Assembly: GCF_030913635.1 (NCBI RefSeq)
Contig: NZ_CP133188.1
Span: 1,860,001 to 1,924,000 of the forward strand
DNA from: Sedimentibacter sp. MB35-C1
GTDB taxonomy: Bacteria > Bacillota > Clostridia > Tissierellales > Sedimentibacteraceae
Reading direction: 5' to 3'
Length of the DNA stretch: 64,000 nt
Shown: positions 44,129 to 53,408 of the stretch, piece after piece
Layout of the letters: each line of letters starts with the position of its first letter
How positions within the stretch are numbered: the first letter of the stretch is position 1
Translations under genes and position numbers: made by a program
The notes under the pieces: model-generated
What the model was told of the DNA's origin: nothing
The model's input: the letters and a program-made list of their open reading frames with translations, nothing else
The model's database searches: none

Positions 44129-45156
44129 AGAAGGTTTTAATAATAATAGACGGTTTAAGTGAAAAAAATATAGCAGAGCTGAATGATATGCAGCCTTTAG
44201 AATACGCATATACACCGTTTATTGATAAGATTATTTATGAAGGGTTCCGAACAAAAAAGATGTATTGCCCTGATGGAAGAGAGCCTGACAGCTTGGGGTG
44301 CATTTTATCAATACTTGGAGTTAACGGAAATCTTATTCCAAAAAACAGGGCATATCTTGAGGCAGTTGCGGAAAATATTGATGCAGGAGAAGATGAGGTT
44401 GCTCTGAGATGCAACTTAGTGAGCATTCAAGGCAACAAGCTTGAATCCTTTAACGGTGAGGGTCTTACAAGAGAAGAGATGCGTTCAGCTTCAGGGAATA
44501 TAAAACCCGGGGGCATTAAATTTTATCACTTGAATGAATACAGAAATATTATCATTGCTGGGAAATCAGAAAAGCTTTTTTCTATTAAGGATATGCCTCC
44601 TCATGAAAACATAGGAGGCAGAATGGAGTGCTTGCTGAATCAGCTTGAAGGAATTAAAGAATTAAAGGAATTTATAAATGATAACAAATTTTCTGTGAGA
44701 GGTAAAAGCTATATGTTTTATCCCTGGGGCGTTGCGGATAAAACAGTACTGCCTTCGTTTCCTGAATTGTTTGGAAAGAGTTGTTCGTGCATATGCAGTG
44801 CTGATATTATGAAAGGTATAGCCAAATCTATGAAGATGGACGTTCCTGTTCTTAAAAGGGGAACGGGGGATGTTGATACAGATTTAAGAGAAAAAGCGGA
44901 AAATGCAATTAATGAGCTGAAAACTCATGATACAGTTATAGTTCATGTAAACGGAACGGATGAAGCTTCCCATAGAAGGGACATAAAAGGAAAAATAAAT
45001 TTTATTGAAAAAATAGACAAAGAATTAATAAAAATAATTTACGAAAACATAGAAAATGCAAGTATGATTATTGTATCGGATCATCAGACCAGCAGCATAA
45101 CAGGCAGGCATGAAACCGGCTTTGTTGATTATATATGCAGCGATAGGAGGAATTAA
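44125..45156 (+). CDS. ApgM-like phosphatase (alkaline phosphatase superfamily) in the B12 operon
   Basis: A 343-residue relative of archaeal-type cofactor-independent phosphoglycerate mutase. Metal motifs are seen: IIIDGLSE with the first Asp, [12 protein letters not shown] with the catalytic Ser region, [14 protein letters not shown] and VSDHQTSS. Its place between cobD and cbiP, with start-stop overlaps on both sides, argues for B12 synthesis, most likely alpha-ribazole-phosphate phosphatase in place of CobC. Family membership is well supported; the reaction is inferred. Confidence 0.8.
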   Translation: MKKVLIIIDGLSEKNIAELNDMQPLEYAYTPFIDKIIYEGFRTKKMYCPDGREPDSLGCILSILGVNGNLIPKNRAYLEAVAENIDAGEDEVALRCNLVSIQGNKLESFNGEGLTREEMRSASGNIKPGGIKFYHLNEYRNIIIAGKSEKLFSIKDMPPHENIGGRMECLLNQLEGIKELKEFINDNKFSVRGKSYMFYPWGVADKTVLPSFPELFGKSCSCICSADIMKGIAKSMKMDVPVLKRGTGDVDTDLREKAENAINELKTHDTVIVHVNGTDEASHRRDIKGKINFIEKIDKELIKIIYENIENASMIIVSDHQTSSITGRHETGFVDYICSDRRN

Positions 45157-45157
45157 G

Positions 45158-46639
45158 ATGGCAAAAGTAATAATGGTTCAAGGAACAACTTCAAATGCGG
45201 GCAAGAGCCTTATAACAGCCGCTCTGTGCAGAATATTGACGCAGGACGGATACAAAACGGCACCATTTAAGTCGCAGAACATGGCTTTAAACTCGTTCAT
45301 AACAAAGGACGGATTTGAAATGGGAAGAGCACAGGTTATGCAGGCAGAAGCTGCCAGCATAGAACCGGATGTTAGAATGAATCCTATCCTTTTGAAGCCT
45401 ACTGGGGAAAAGGGATCGCAGATTGTATTGAACGGAAAGGTATTCAAGGACATGTCGGCTGAAGAATATTATACTTACAAGGATGAAATGGTTCCTCATA
45501 TTATCAAGTCTTACAGTTCACTAGCGGAAGAATATGATATCATAGTTATTGAGGGAGCTGGAAGCCCTGCGGAAATTAATTTGAAAGAACAGGATATAGT
45601 GAATATGGGCATGGCAAAAATTGCTGATGCACCGGTTATTATAGTTGGAGATATTGACAGAGGAGGAGTCTTTGCATCTTTGGCAGGAACAATGCTTTTG
45701 CTTGATGAAGAAGAGAAGGATAGAGTTAAAGGCTTCGTAATAAATAAATTCAGAGGTGACATAAAGCTTCTGGAGCCTGGACTGGATATGCTTGAGAATA
45801 TTGTTGAGGTACCTGTGTTGGGAGTAGTGCCTTACATGAACGTTGATATTGATGATGAGGACAGCCTTTCTGAAAGGCTTGTGGAAAGTTGTGAGCACAG
45901 CATGATTGATATTGCAGTTATTAAGCTACCAAGGTTGTCTAATTTTACTGATTTCAATGTGTTTTCATTAATCAGCGGTGTTTCGCTCAGATATGTATCG
46001 TCTGTGAGAGAATTGGGTAGTCCCGATATGATAATTATACCTGGCACTAAAAACACCATAGAGGATTTAAAATGGCTCAGGCAGTCGGGATTAGAGGTAA
46101 AGATAGTAAGGCATGCCAAGGAAGGAAGAGCCGTGTTTGGTGTATGTGGAGGCTATCAGATGCTTGGTGATATAATAAATGACCCCGAGGGTGTAGAAGG
46201 TGGAGGAAGCATCAGGGGGTTAGGTCTGCTTAAGACTGTTACAGACTTTTCAGGCACAAAGACTACAGTGCGTTCGTCGGGAAAAATAGGTGATATAAAA
46301 GGCTTTTACAGCCTGCTTTCAGGCATTGATGTGGAAGGATATGAAATTCATATGGGCAATTCAAAGATAATGGAAGGACAGCCCTTATGTTTACTGGATG
46401 AAAAAAAAGACGGATGTGTCCGCAGCAACGTTGCCGGAAGCTATATCCACGGAATATTTGACAGCAGTCGAGTTGTTAATGCCATTGTAAGAACACTTGC
46501 AGAGCATAAGGGTCTATCATTAGAAGAAATCAGCGAATTTGATTTTAAAAAATATAAAGAAATTCAGTATGATAAATTAGCAGATAATGTTAGGAATGCT
46601 GTTGACATGGAACAAATATATAGAATAATAGGAATATAA
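45158..46639 (+). CDS. cbiP: Cobyric acid synthase
   Basis: CbiP/CobQ amidates adenosylcobyrinic acid a,c-diamide at four side chains using glutamine and ATP. The protein is 493 residues. The N-terminal dethiobiotin-synthetase-like ATPase has [11 protein letters not shown] and [11 protein letters not shown]; the glutaminase domain has the nucleophile C330 in [11 protein letters not shown] and later SYIHGIFDS. The start follows AGGAGG and lies one base after the ApgM-like stop. It is the last gene of the operon; other cbi genes for the corrin ring are not in the window. Confidence 0.96.
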   Translation: MAKVIMVQGTTSNAGKSLITAALCRILTQDGYKTAPFKSQNMALNSFITKDGFEMGRAQVMQAEAASIEPDVRMNPILLKPTGEKGSQIVLNGKVFKDMSAEEYYTYKDEMVPHIIKSYSSLAEEYDIIVIEGAGSPAEINLKEQDIVNMGMAKIADAPVIIVGDIDRGGVFASLAGTMLLLDEEEKDRVKGFVINKFRGDIKLLEPGLDMLENIVEVPVLGVVPYMNVDIDDEDSLSERLVESCEHSMIDIAVIKLPRLSNFTDFNVFSLISGVSLRYVSSVRELGSPDMIIIPGTKNTIEDLKWLRQSGLEVKIVRHAKEGRAVFGVCGGYQMLGDIINDPEGVEGGGSIRGLGLLKTVTDFSGTKTTVRSSGKIGDIKGFYSLLSGIDVEGYEIHMGNSKIMEGQPLCLLDEKKDGCVRSNVAGSYIHGIFDSSRVVNAIVRTLAEHKGLSLEEISEFDFKKYKEIQYDKLADNVRNAVDMEQIYRIIGI

Positions 46640-46692
46640 AATGAAAAGAGCAGGGTGCTTTGATTTTTGATTAATGTAACTCTTGTTTGCAA

Positions 46693-46732
46693 AAAAAGCC
46701 GAAATTTGTATTTAGCGATTATCGGCTTTTAT
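46693..46732. terminator. Bidirectional terminator between cbiP and trkH
   Basis: AAAAGCCGA pairs with TCGGCTTTT, with a loop of about 19 nt; genes on the two sides converge. Confidence 0.75.
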
Positions 46733-46756
46733 ATTTATCCATTATTTTATTTATGC

Positions 46757-48214
46757 TCAATGTTTTTTCCAGATAGATGGAGAAAATAAAACCAATACCG
46801 GGAGAATCTCCAATCTTCCAACTATCATGCACATAGTAAAAACTATTTTGCTGATGTTTGAAAAATCAGCAAAGTTTCCCACTGGCCCTACGGCCCCCAA
46901 TCCAGGTCCAATGTTGCTTATTGTGGCAATTACTGCTGTAAGTGATGTCTGGAAATCAAAATTATCCAACGATACAATAAGTACCGCAAAAATTATTATG
47001 ATTATATATGCAAAGAAAAATATCAAAATGCTTTTTATGGTGTCGTCATCGACTGGTTTCCCGTCAATTCGTATTGTCTGAACTGAATTAGGATGAATCG
47101 TGTGCTTTATTTCATGAATCAATGTCTTAAAAAGTACCAAAATTCGTATTGACTTCATTCCGCCTCCAGTTGAGCCGGCACAAGCGCCAAAAAGCATCAA
47201 GGTTACAAGAATCGCTTTTGAAAACATAGGCCATAAATTGAAATCTGCCGTAACATACCCTGTAGTTGAAACGACTGTGGAAACGGCAAAGGCTGAATGT
47301 GTCAAGGCTTTAATTATATCGTAATCAAAATCATGAAGAACATTCAAAAATACAAGAAATATTGATATTAAAACATAGGATGCATATAAGCGAAATTCTT
47401 CGTTTTTAAATACTTTAAATATGTTTTTAAAGCTACCGCTAGTCAAAAACAAGTAATAAAGGGCAAAATTAACACCGAACGAAAACATTCCGAATATAAT
47501 AATCCAATTTATCAATATGCTGTTGTAGGCTCCAATGCTCAGCGCCTTATTTGAAAATCCACCTGTTCCTGCAGTACCAAAGGCGTGAATAAAAGAATCA
47601 AAAGCTGGCATTCCTGCCATAATAAGAAGTATAACCATGGCTGCAGTCATGCTGGCGTAAATGATGTAAAGTATTTTCGACGAGTTTGAAAGCTTAGGCA
47701 CGAGCTTACCAAATGTTGGTCCAGGGCTTTCTGCTCTCATTAAAAAAACTGAACGTGCTCCTAATAATGGAGCCAGAGCCATTGTAAATACAAGCACGCC
47801 CATACCACCTATCCAGTGTGTGAAGCTTCTCCAAAAAAGAAGTCCGCGGGGCATACCCTCAATATCTGTTAATATGCTTGAACCGGTTGTTGTAAACCCG
47901 GACGCAGTTTCAAATAAAGCATCTATGTATGAAGGTATGGAACCGCTTATATAAAACGGAAGTGCACCGGCTAAGGACATTACAAGCCAACACAATGCAA
48001 CTGATGCATAGCCTTCTCTTTTTCTCATTTCATTTTCGTTAGTTTTAATATTTTTAAATAATAATCCGAAGATACCACATAATAATATTGCTATAATAAA
48101 AGCTTTTACCTCGTAGCTGCCATCAACAGCCGAGATTATCAGGGAGGGCATCATCAGAATGGATTCCCAAAATAACACTGTACCCACTATTTTTAGTACA
48201 ATTTTAATATTCAC
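46757..48214 (-). CDS. trkH: Potassium uptake protein TrkH
   Basis: A 485-residue K+ channel-like subunit with four pore repeats. Selectivity-filter regions are ASGFTTTGSSIL, GTAGTGGFSNK, VVSTTGYVTAD and TISNIGPGLGAVGP; GSTGGGMKSIR is a standard cytoplasmic loop. It starts 15 bases after trkA and needs that regulator for gating. Full length. Confidence 0.95.
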   Translation of the reverse strand: MNIKIVLKIVGTVLFWESILMMPSLIISAVDGSYEVKAFIIAILLCGIFGLLFKNIKTNENEMRKREGYASVALCWLVMSLAGALPFYISGSIPSYIDALFETASGFTTTGSSILTDIEGMPRGLLFWRSFTHWIGGMGVLVFTMALAPLLGARSVFLMRAESPGPTFGKLVPKLSNSSKILYIIYASMTAAMVILLIMAGMPAFDSFIHAFGTAGTGGFSNKALSIGAYNSILINWIIIFGMFSFGVNFALYYLFLTSGSFKNIFKVFKNEEFRLYASYVLISIFLVFLNVLHDFDYDIIKALTHSAFAVSTVVSTTGYVTADFNLWPMFSKAILVTLMLFGACAGSTGGGMKSIRILVLFKTLIHEIKHTIHPNSVQTIRIDGKPVDDDTIKSILIFFFAYIIIIIFAVLIVSLDNFDFQTSLTAVIATISNIGPGLGAVGPVGNFADFSNISKIVFTMCMIVGRLEILPVLVLFSPSIWKKH

Positions 48215-48229
48215 TCTGAATACCTCTCA

Positions 48230-49588
48230 TTAATTTTCTAAAATTTCACTTAAATCACTTATAAATCCTGTTTTAGTTACAACGATTACCTTATCACCTT
48301 GTTTGATGCAGTCATCACCGTATGGGATGATTATTTTCTTGTTTCGTACAATCGCTGCAATTAATATATCTTTCTTTAAATTAAGATCCTTAAGTTTGAT
48401 ATCGTTTAACTCAGGTGAATTTTTAGCTGTGAATTCAGCAACCTCCGCCTGGTCATCCAATATCTTGTACAACTTTTCAACAGCTATGCCCTGAGAGTTG
48501 TCCAAGGCTCTTACATACCTTAAAATGTTGTTCGCTGTTGTCAGCTTAGGGCTTATTATGCTGTCCAAGCCAAGTCTTTTAACTATTGGAATGTAATTGT
48601 GACGGTTAATTTTTAATATAACCTTTGGAACTCCGCATTGGTGTGCGTACAAAGATGAAATTAAATTTTCTTCGTCCATATCGGTTAATGAAATCATTGC
48701 ATCTGCAGTTTGTATGTTTTCATTATCCAAAACCTCTTGATCCGTACCATCGCCGCAGATTATTAAAGCATTGTTAAGCATTTCGCTTAGCAGAACACAT
48801 CTGCCCTTATTTATTTCAATAATTTTTGTATGCATTCCAAGTTCATTCAAAAGCCATGTCAAATATATTGCTATTCTGCTTCCACCAATTATTGTAACGT
48901 TTTTCGCTTTGTGTGAGCTTCTTCCTAAAAAACTGAAAAATTTAGAAATATCTCCTCTTTCTCCGATAACATAGACTGTATCGTTCAAATTGAATGTATA
49001 GTTACCATTTGGAATTATAATTTCATTGTTTGTTCTGACTGCGCAGAACAACACCTTTGATGGGAGCTTTTTAGTAAGATCCATAAGTTTTATATTTATT
49101 ATTGGATCTGTTTCAAGCACACGGAACTCAACCATTTCCAGCATGTTGTTTGCAAAAGTTTCCACATTGGTCGCCGATGGGAATTGAACCATCCTTGCTA
49201 ATTCATCTGCAGCATCCATTTCCGGATTAATAACCATATCAAGCTCAAGCTCCTGCTTAAGCATTTTGTATTCATTGGAATAATCTGTGTTTCTTATACG
49301 TGCAACGGTATGTTTTGCACCTAGTTTTTTCCCTATAACGCAGCATATCATATTTAATTCATCACCGTCGGTTACGGCAATGAGCAAATCAGCTCCATTT
49401 ATATTTGCTTCCTTTAAAATTTCAGCACTTGCGCCGTTACCCCTGATGCACATTATGTCCAATGTTTCATCAGCGTGGTTCAAAACTACTGGGTTGTTAT
49501 CAATTAGTATGACATCGTGTTCCTCGGTAGTCAGCTGTTGGGCTAACGTATATCCGACCTTTCCGCCTCCGACAATAATAATTTTCAT
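48230..49588 (-). CDS. trkA: Trk potassium transport regulator TrkA
   Basis: A 452-residue peripheral regulator with two tandem RCK_N plus RCK_C units. The first NAD site is MKIIIVGGGKVGYTLA with IDNNP after it; the second is VTIIGGSRIAIYLTWLL with IEINKGRC. The second Rossmann loop has GGSRIA, which departs from GxGxxG, as is common in TrkA. The start at 49588 follows CGGAGGAA; the ATG at 49603 is upstream of that site. It forms an operon with trkH. Confidence 0.95.
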   Translation of the reverse strand: MKIIIVGGGKVGYTLAQQLTTEEHDVILIDNNPVVLNHADETLDIMCIRGNGASAEILKEANINGADLLIAVTDGDELNMICCVIGKKLGAKHTVARIRNTDYSNEYKMLKQELELDMVINPEMDAADELARMVQFPSATNVETFANNMLEMVEFRVLETDPIINIKLMDLTKKLPSKVLFCAVRTNNEIIIPNGNYTFNLNDTVYVIGERGDISKFFSFLGRSSHKAKNVTIIGGSRIAIYLTWLLNELGMHTKIIEINKGRCVLLSEMLNNALIICGDGTDQEVLDNENIQTADAMISLTDMDEENLISSLYAHQCGVPKVILKINRHNYIPIVKRLGLDSIISPKLTTANNILRYVRALDNSQGIAVEKLYKILDDQAEVAEFTAKNSPELNDIKLKDLNLKKDILIAAIVRNKKIIIPYGDDCIKQGDKVIVVTKTGFISDLSEILEN

Positions 49589-49739
49589 ATTTCCTCCGAA
49601 CATTACAGGCTAAATATTAAGTTAATTTGTTTAGTAAAATACTATGTATTATATCATAAAATTGAGATTTTGCAAGATAATTCGCATTTTTTAACGTTAA
49701 AGTAATAAGTATAACAGATATAAACACCTTGCGTCATAA

Positions 49740-49766
49740 AACGGACGAAGCGTCAGATATTTGACG
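49740..49766. promoter_or_regulatory. Candidate upstream activating sequence for the second sigma-54 promoter
   Basis: AACGGACGAAGCGTC (49740-49754) aligns with one gap to the element AACGCTACAAAGCGTT upstream of ord (12 of 15 positions). It continues into CGTCA-GATATT-TGACG, an inverted repeat at 49751-49766. It is about 89 bp upstream of the -24 element, against 46 bp at ord, a difference of about four helical turns. Confidence 0.5.
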
Positions 49767-49840
49767 TAAACTTTGAAAGAATTACGCACTTACTATGTTA
49801 AATTTTGTTGGAACCAGGCTTTAGCAATCAATGATAACGT

Positions 49841-49857
49841 TTGGCATAGTTATTGCA
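49841..49857 (+). promoter_or_regulatory. Sigma-54 (-24/-12) promoter of the oxidoreductase operon
   Basis: TTGGCATAGTTATTGCA, with GG and GC 10 bp apart. The stretch GTTTGGCATAGTTATTGC is identical, over 18 bp, to the ornithine promoter. The first gene begins about 60 bp downstream. The rest of the 328-bp intergenic region holds no other supported gene; the trkA promoter must lie in its left part. Confidence 0.88.
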
Positions 49858-49916
49858 AAAACATAAGTGAAAAACATAGACGCTTTTATGGCATAATTTT
49901 TGAGAGGAGAAAATAA

Positions 49917-50222
49917 ATGAGAATTGAAAAACATCCAATCCTTGAGTTCCGCAGGAATAAGAAAATTTCATTTACATTTAATGGTGAGAAGATTGAGGGT
50001 TATGAAGGAGAAACAATAGCTGCAGCTTTGCATGCGGCAGGAGTTAAAGTTTTGGGTAAAAGTCTGTTTATGCACAGGCCGAGGGGATTTTACTGTGCAA
50101 TAGGAAATTGCTCGTCTTGTTTAATGAAGGTAAACGGGGTGGCAAACGTAAAAACCTGCGTTACGGATCTTGAGGAAGGAATGGTGGTTGAAACACAGGA
50201 AGGCAAAGGAGAGATAATATGA
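49917..50222 (+). CDS. (2Fe-2S) ferredoxin-like subunit of an amine/imino-acid dehydrogenase complex
   Basis: A 101-residue protein like HcnA and the N-terminal part of sarcosine oxidase alpha. The cluster ligands are C60-x4-C65-x2-C68-x12-C81, the usual spacing for this Fer2_4 domain. It passes electrons inside a multi-subunit flavoenzyme. GAGAGGAGAAA precedes the ATG. The stop overlaps the next start by four bases. The complex probably oxidises an amino or imino acid, but which is unknown. Confidence 0.88.
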   Translation: MRIEKHPILEFRRNKKISFTFNGEKIEGYEGETIAAALHAAGVKVLGKSLFMHRPRGFYCAIGNCSSCLMKVNGVANVKTCVTDLEEGMVVETQEGKGEII

Positions 50223-51298
50223 GAGAGGCAGATTTGGTTGTAATAGGCGGAGGGCCTGCAGGATTGTGTGCCGCAATAAGCGCTGCTGAAAGCGGAGCAA
50301 GAGTATTAGTTATTGAAAGAAACAAAGTACTTGGAGGCCAGCTTGTAAAACAGACACATATGTTCTTCGGTTCTGAGAAACAGTATGCTTCTGACAGAGG
50401 TATTGACATTGCCGGAATGTTATTAAATAAATTAGGTTGTTTTAATAACGTCGAAATTCTGACGGAGACCACAGTTGTGGGGATGTATGAAGACGGGGTG
50501 ATATCGGTTCTTCACAAGGAGGATGTGTATTATAAAATTAAACCTAAAGCAGTTGTAGTTTCAACGGGTGCTTTTGAAAAAGCTTTGGCTTTCCCTAACA
50601 ATGATTTGCCGGGAATTTACGGAGCAGGTGCAGTGCAGACGCTCATGAATGTTCACGGCGTAAAACCCGGGGATAAAGTGCTGATGGTTGGGGCAGGCAA
50701 CATAGGTCTGATTGTGAGTTATCAGCTTATTCAGGCCGGGGTTGAGGTAGCAGCAATTCTTGATGCAGCACCGCGAATAGGAGGGTACCTTGTTCATGCT
50801 TCTAAAATAAGAAGAATGGGTGTTCCGATACTTACGTCGCATACAGTTAAAGAAGCTATTGGAAAAGACTTTGTGGAAAAAGCTATAGTAAGCCAGGTTG
50901 ATGAAAAATTTCGGCCGATTGCTGGAACTGAAAAAGAATTTGATGTTGATGTAATTTGCATATCCGTAGGGTTAACACCGCTAAATGAGCTGCTTTCTAT
51001 GAGAGGATGTCAGATGAAGTATGTTCCTCAGCTGAGCGGGTTTGTGCCTATAAGAGATGAAAACTATGAAACAACTGTTGAATATGTGTTTGCCGCAGGA
51101 GATGCAACAGGTGTGGAAGAAGCCAGCGCAGCCATGGTTGAAGGTTATCTGGCAGGTTTGTGCGCAGCTTCAAAAATTGGATGCACACCTGATGATTTTG
51201 ACGAAAGAAAAAGTGATTATGTTAAACAGTTAAATGATCTGCGCTCAGGTCCCGTGAGCAGACACATATTATCAGGAATTGAACAAATAGTTATATAA
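50219..51298 (+). CDS. NAD(P)/FAD-dependent oxidoreductase subunit (HcnB/PdhA-like)
   Basis: A 359-residue pyridine nucleotide-disulphide-oxidoreductase-type subunit. The FAD loop is VVIGGGPAGLCAAISAAESG near residue 6 and the second dinucleotide site is VGAGNIGLIVSYQL near 155; VFAAGDATGVEEASAAMVEG binds FAD near the end. Relatives are HcnB of hydrogen cyanide synthase, the alpha subunit of archaeal L-proline dehydrogenase, and opine oxidases. The protein would pass electrons from the substrate-oxidising subunit to NAD or an acceptor. Confidence 0.9.
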   Translation: MREADLVVIGGGPAGLCAAISAAESGARVLVIERNKVLGGQLVKQTHMFFGSEKQYASDRGIDIAGMLLNKLGCFNNVEILTETTVVGMYEDGVISVLHKEDVYYKIKPKAVVVSTGAFEKALAFPNNDLPGIYGAGAVQTLMNVHGVKPGDKVLMVGAGNIGLIVSYQLIQAGVEVAAILDAAPRIGGYLVHASKIRRMGVPILTSHTVKEAIGKDFVEKAIVSQVDEKFRPIAGTEKEFDVDVICISVGLTPLNELLSMRGCQMKYVPQLSGFVPIRDENYETTVEYVFAAGDATGVEEASAAMVEGYLAGLCAASKIGCTPDDFDERKSDYVKQLNDLRSGPVSRHILSGIEQIVI

Positions 51299-51310
51299 CA
51301 GGAGGTTGTG

Positions 51311-51799
51311 ATGTTCGAAAAAACAGGAATACCAAGTAAAGAAATGGTTACGGGCAAATTCCCTTCAATAGAAAGAATAAATAAAGGACCGGTTGCGGTT
51401 GTTGAATGCTACAAAGAGATTCCGTGCAATCCGTGTGAAACAGCATGTAAATTTAATGGAATCAATGTAGGTGATGACATAAATAACATTCCGGTTTTGA
51501 ATATTGATAATTGCACAGGCTGTGCTGTATGCTTAAGCAAATGTCCTGGGCTTGCTATAATGGTTGTGGACGGTTCTAAATCTGAAGAAAACGTACAAAT
51601 AAAGATTCCTTATGAGTTTCTTCCGCTTCCTGAAAGGGGCGATATTGTAAGAGGTTTGGACAGAGAAGGGAAATATGTTGCGGATGTAACGGTTGTTAAT
51701 GTTTTAAACCCAAAATCTTTTGATAGGACTCCGGTAATAACCATAGAAGCTGACAGAAAATATATTTATGAATTAAGAAATATTCAGGTGGAGGCATAG
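51311..51799 (+). CDS. 4Fe-4S dicluster-type electron transfer subunit
   Basis: A 162-residue protein. One group of cysteines is C33, C39, C42 and C46; a second is C68-x2-C71-x2-C74-x3-C78-P, the classic 4Fe-4S pattern. The rear part (about 90-162) has no recognised motif. The likely role is electron transfer, like the ferredoxin subunit of archaeal L-proline dehydrogenase. The ATG at 51311 follows GGAGG by five bases. It abuts the next gene with no gap. Confidence 0.88.
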   Translation: MFEKTGIPSKEMVTGKFPSIERINKGPVAVVECYKEIPCNPCETACKFNGINVGDDINNIPVLNIDNCTGCAVCLSKCPGLAIMVVDGSKSEENVQIKIPYEFLPLPERGDIVRGLDREGKYVADVTVVNVLNPKSFDRTPVITIEADRKYIYELRNIQVEA

Positions 51800-52081
51800 A
51801 TGGACGAAAATACTATAATTTGCAGATGTTCGGATGTTACATTAAAGCAGGTCAGAGATCTTATAAATGATGGCTATGTGACATATGATGAAATAAAAAG
51901 AATTACTCGTATCGGTATGGGCCCGTGTCAGGGAAAAACCTGCGGTCAGCTTGTAATGAGAGAAATAGCCAATGCAACCGGGCAAAACATTAAGGATGTA
52001 AAATTCCAGACGACAAGACCTCCGGCAGTGGGAGTTAAGCTGGGACTTATAGCAGAGGAGGGAAGAAGAAATGAAGAATAG
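51800..52081 (+). CDS. BFD-like (2Fe-2S) subunit
   Basis: A 93-residue protein consisting of a BFD-like (2Fe-2S) domain. The ligands are C8-x-C10 and C43-x4-C48 in GPCQGKTCG. In HcnB and sarcosine-oxidase-like proteins this domain is fused to the flavin subunit; here it is separate, as in the archaeal L-proline dehydrogenase. It overlaps the next gene by 11 bases. Electron relay within the complex. Confidence 0.9.
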   Translation: MDENTIICRCSDVTLKQVRDLINDGYVTYDEIKRITRIGMGPCQGKTCGQLVMREIANATGQNIKDVKFQTTRPPAVGVKLGLIAEEGRRNEE

Positions 52082-53219
52082 TGCAGAGGTGGTAATTATA
52101 GGTGGCGGCATATCAGGATGTTCTACTGCCTATAACCTGGCAAAAAAAGGCGTTAAAAATATTGTTGTGCTGGAGAAAAACTATATATGCAGCGGCTCTA
52201 CTGGTAGGTGCGGTGCAGGCGTTAGAATGCAGTGGGGAACAGAGATGAACTGCAAAATTGCCAAAAAAAGCATTGAATTTTACGAACATGCTAATGAAAT
52301 TCTTGAATACGACAGAGATGTTGAGTTCAAACAAAGCGGATATTTGCTGATAGCAGATAATGAAAAGGAAATAGAGCAGTTTAAAAAAAATATTGTAGTT
52401 CAGCATGAGTGCGGTATACCATCAAGCCTTCTTACGCCGGAGGAAGCAAAAAAAATAGTTCCGTACTTAAATACAGACATGCTTAAAGGCGCTGCTTATT
52501 GCAGCAAGGATGGATTCTTGAATCCATTTAAGACCACAGACGCATTTTACAGGGCAGCTAAAAGGTTAGGTGTGAAATTTAACACCTTTACCGAAGTAAC
52601 AGGCATAATAAAAGAAAAAGGTAGAGTTACAGGTGTAGAAACAAACAAAGGGGTTATACACACAAATATTGTTGTTAATGCAACCAATGCATATTCAAAA
52701 AGTATTTGTGATATGATCGGACTAGGTATACCAGTATATTCTGAAAGACATCAGATATTGGTTACTGAACCTGTTGAACCTATGCAGGAACCAATGGTAA
52801 TGTCATTTGGGCTTAATCTTTATGTGCAGCAGTCGCCTGAAGGGTCATTTATAATGGGTAGAGGTGATAATAGCGAGCCAAGAGATTTAAGAATTACTTC
52901 AAGCTGGCATTTTGCAGAGGAGATGGCAAAGACTATTGATGCTGTATTGCCTCCGATTTCCAAATTAAGAGTAGTGAGGCAGTGGGCGGGATTATATAAC
53001 ATGACGCCTGATAAGCAGCCTATTTATGACAAAGCAGAAAATGTGGAAGGTTTTTATCTCGCTGTAGGTTTTAGCGGACATGGCTTCATGTTTGGGCCTA
53101 TAACAGGGGTAGCCATGTCTGAAATGATATTGGGTGAAAAGCCGACAGTGGACGTGAGCATGCTTAACCTTGATAGGTTTAGGACTGGAAACCTTATACT
53201 TGAACCTTCTGTTGTTTAG
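52071..53219 (+). CDS. FAD-dependent amino/imino acid dehydrogenase, catalytic subunit (DAO family)
   Basis: A 382-residue DAO-family flavoprotein, probably the subunit that oxidises the substrate. It opens with VVIIGGGISGCSTAYNLAKKG, has GSTGRCGAGVRMQWG where flavin is placed, and ends with GHGFMFGPITGVAMSEMILG. Relatives include HcnC (glycine), sarcosine oxidase beta and L-proline or D-hydroxyproline dehydrogenases. GGAGGGAAGAA is the binding site. The substrate cannot be read; proline, hydroxyproline, sarcosine or an opine are candidates. Confidence 0.9.
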   Translation: MKNSAEVVIIGGGISGCSTAYNLAKKGVKNIVVLEKNYICSGSTGRCGAGVRMQWGTEMNCKIAKKSIEFYEHANEILEYDRDVEFKQSGYLLIADNEKEIEQFKKNIVVQHECGIPSSLLTPEEAKKIVPYLNTDMLKGAAYCSKDGFLNPFKTTDAFYRAAKRLGVKFNTFTEVTGIIKEKGRVTGVETNKGVIHTNIVVNATNAYSKSICDMIGLGIPVYSERHQILVTEPVEPMQEPMVMSFGLNLYVQQSPEGSFIMGRGDNSEPRDLRITSSWHFAEEMAKTIDAVLPPISKLRVVRQWAGLYNMTPDKQPIYDKAENVEGFYLAVGFSGHGFMFGPITGVAMSEMILGEKPTVDVSMLNLDRFRTGNLILEPSVV

Positions 53220-53262
53220 ATTGTATTGCAGTTAAAGGAGCACCTGCAGTCATTTGCGTTGT

Positions 53263-53278
53263 TTCTAACTAGTTAGAA
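53263..53278. promoter_or_regulatory. Perfect 16-bp palindrome upstream of the M24 peptidase promoter
   Basis: TTCTAACTAGTTAGAA is fully symmetric and ends 23 bp upstream of the -35 box. No T run follows, so it is more likely an operator than a terminator. The protein is unknown. Confidence 0.45.
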
Positions 53279-53301
53279 CGACTAATTGATATTAAAATGA
53301 T

Positions 53302-53330
53302 TTGATTTTTGTTATGTTTGGCTTTATAAT
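53302..53330 (+). promoter_or_regulatory. Promoter of the M24 peptidase gene
   Basis: TTGATT, 17 bp, TATAAT, 79 bp before the start codon at 53409. Confidence 0.6.
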
Positions 53331-53408
53331 AAAATATAGGCGGACAATTTCATTCAGCATATGTTTTTTAAATAGGTAATCGTTCGCAACTACTATGAGA
53401 GGTGAAAA

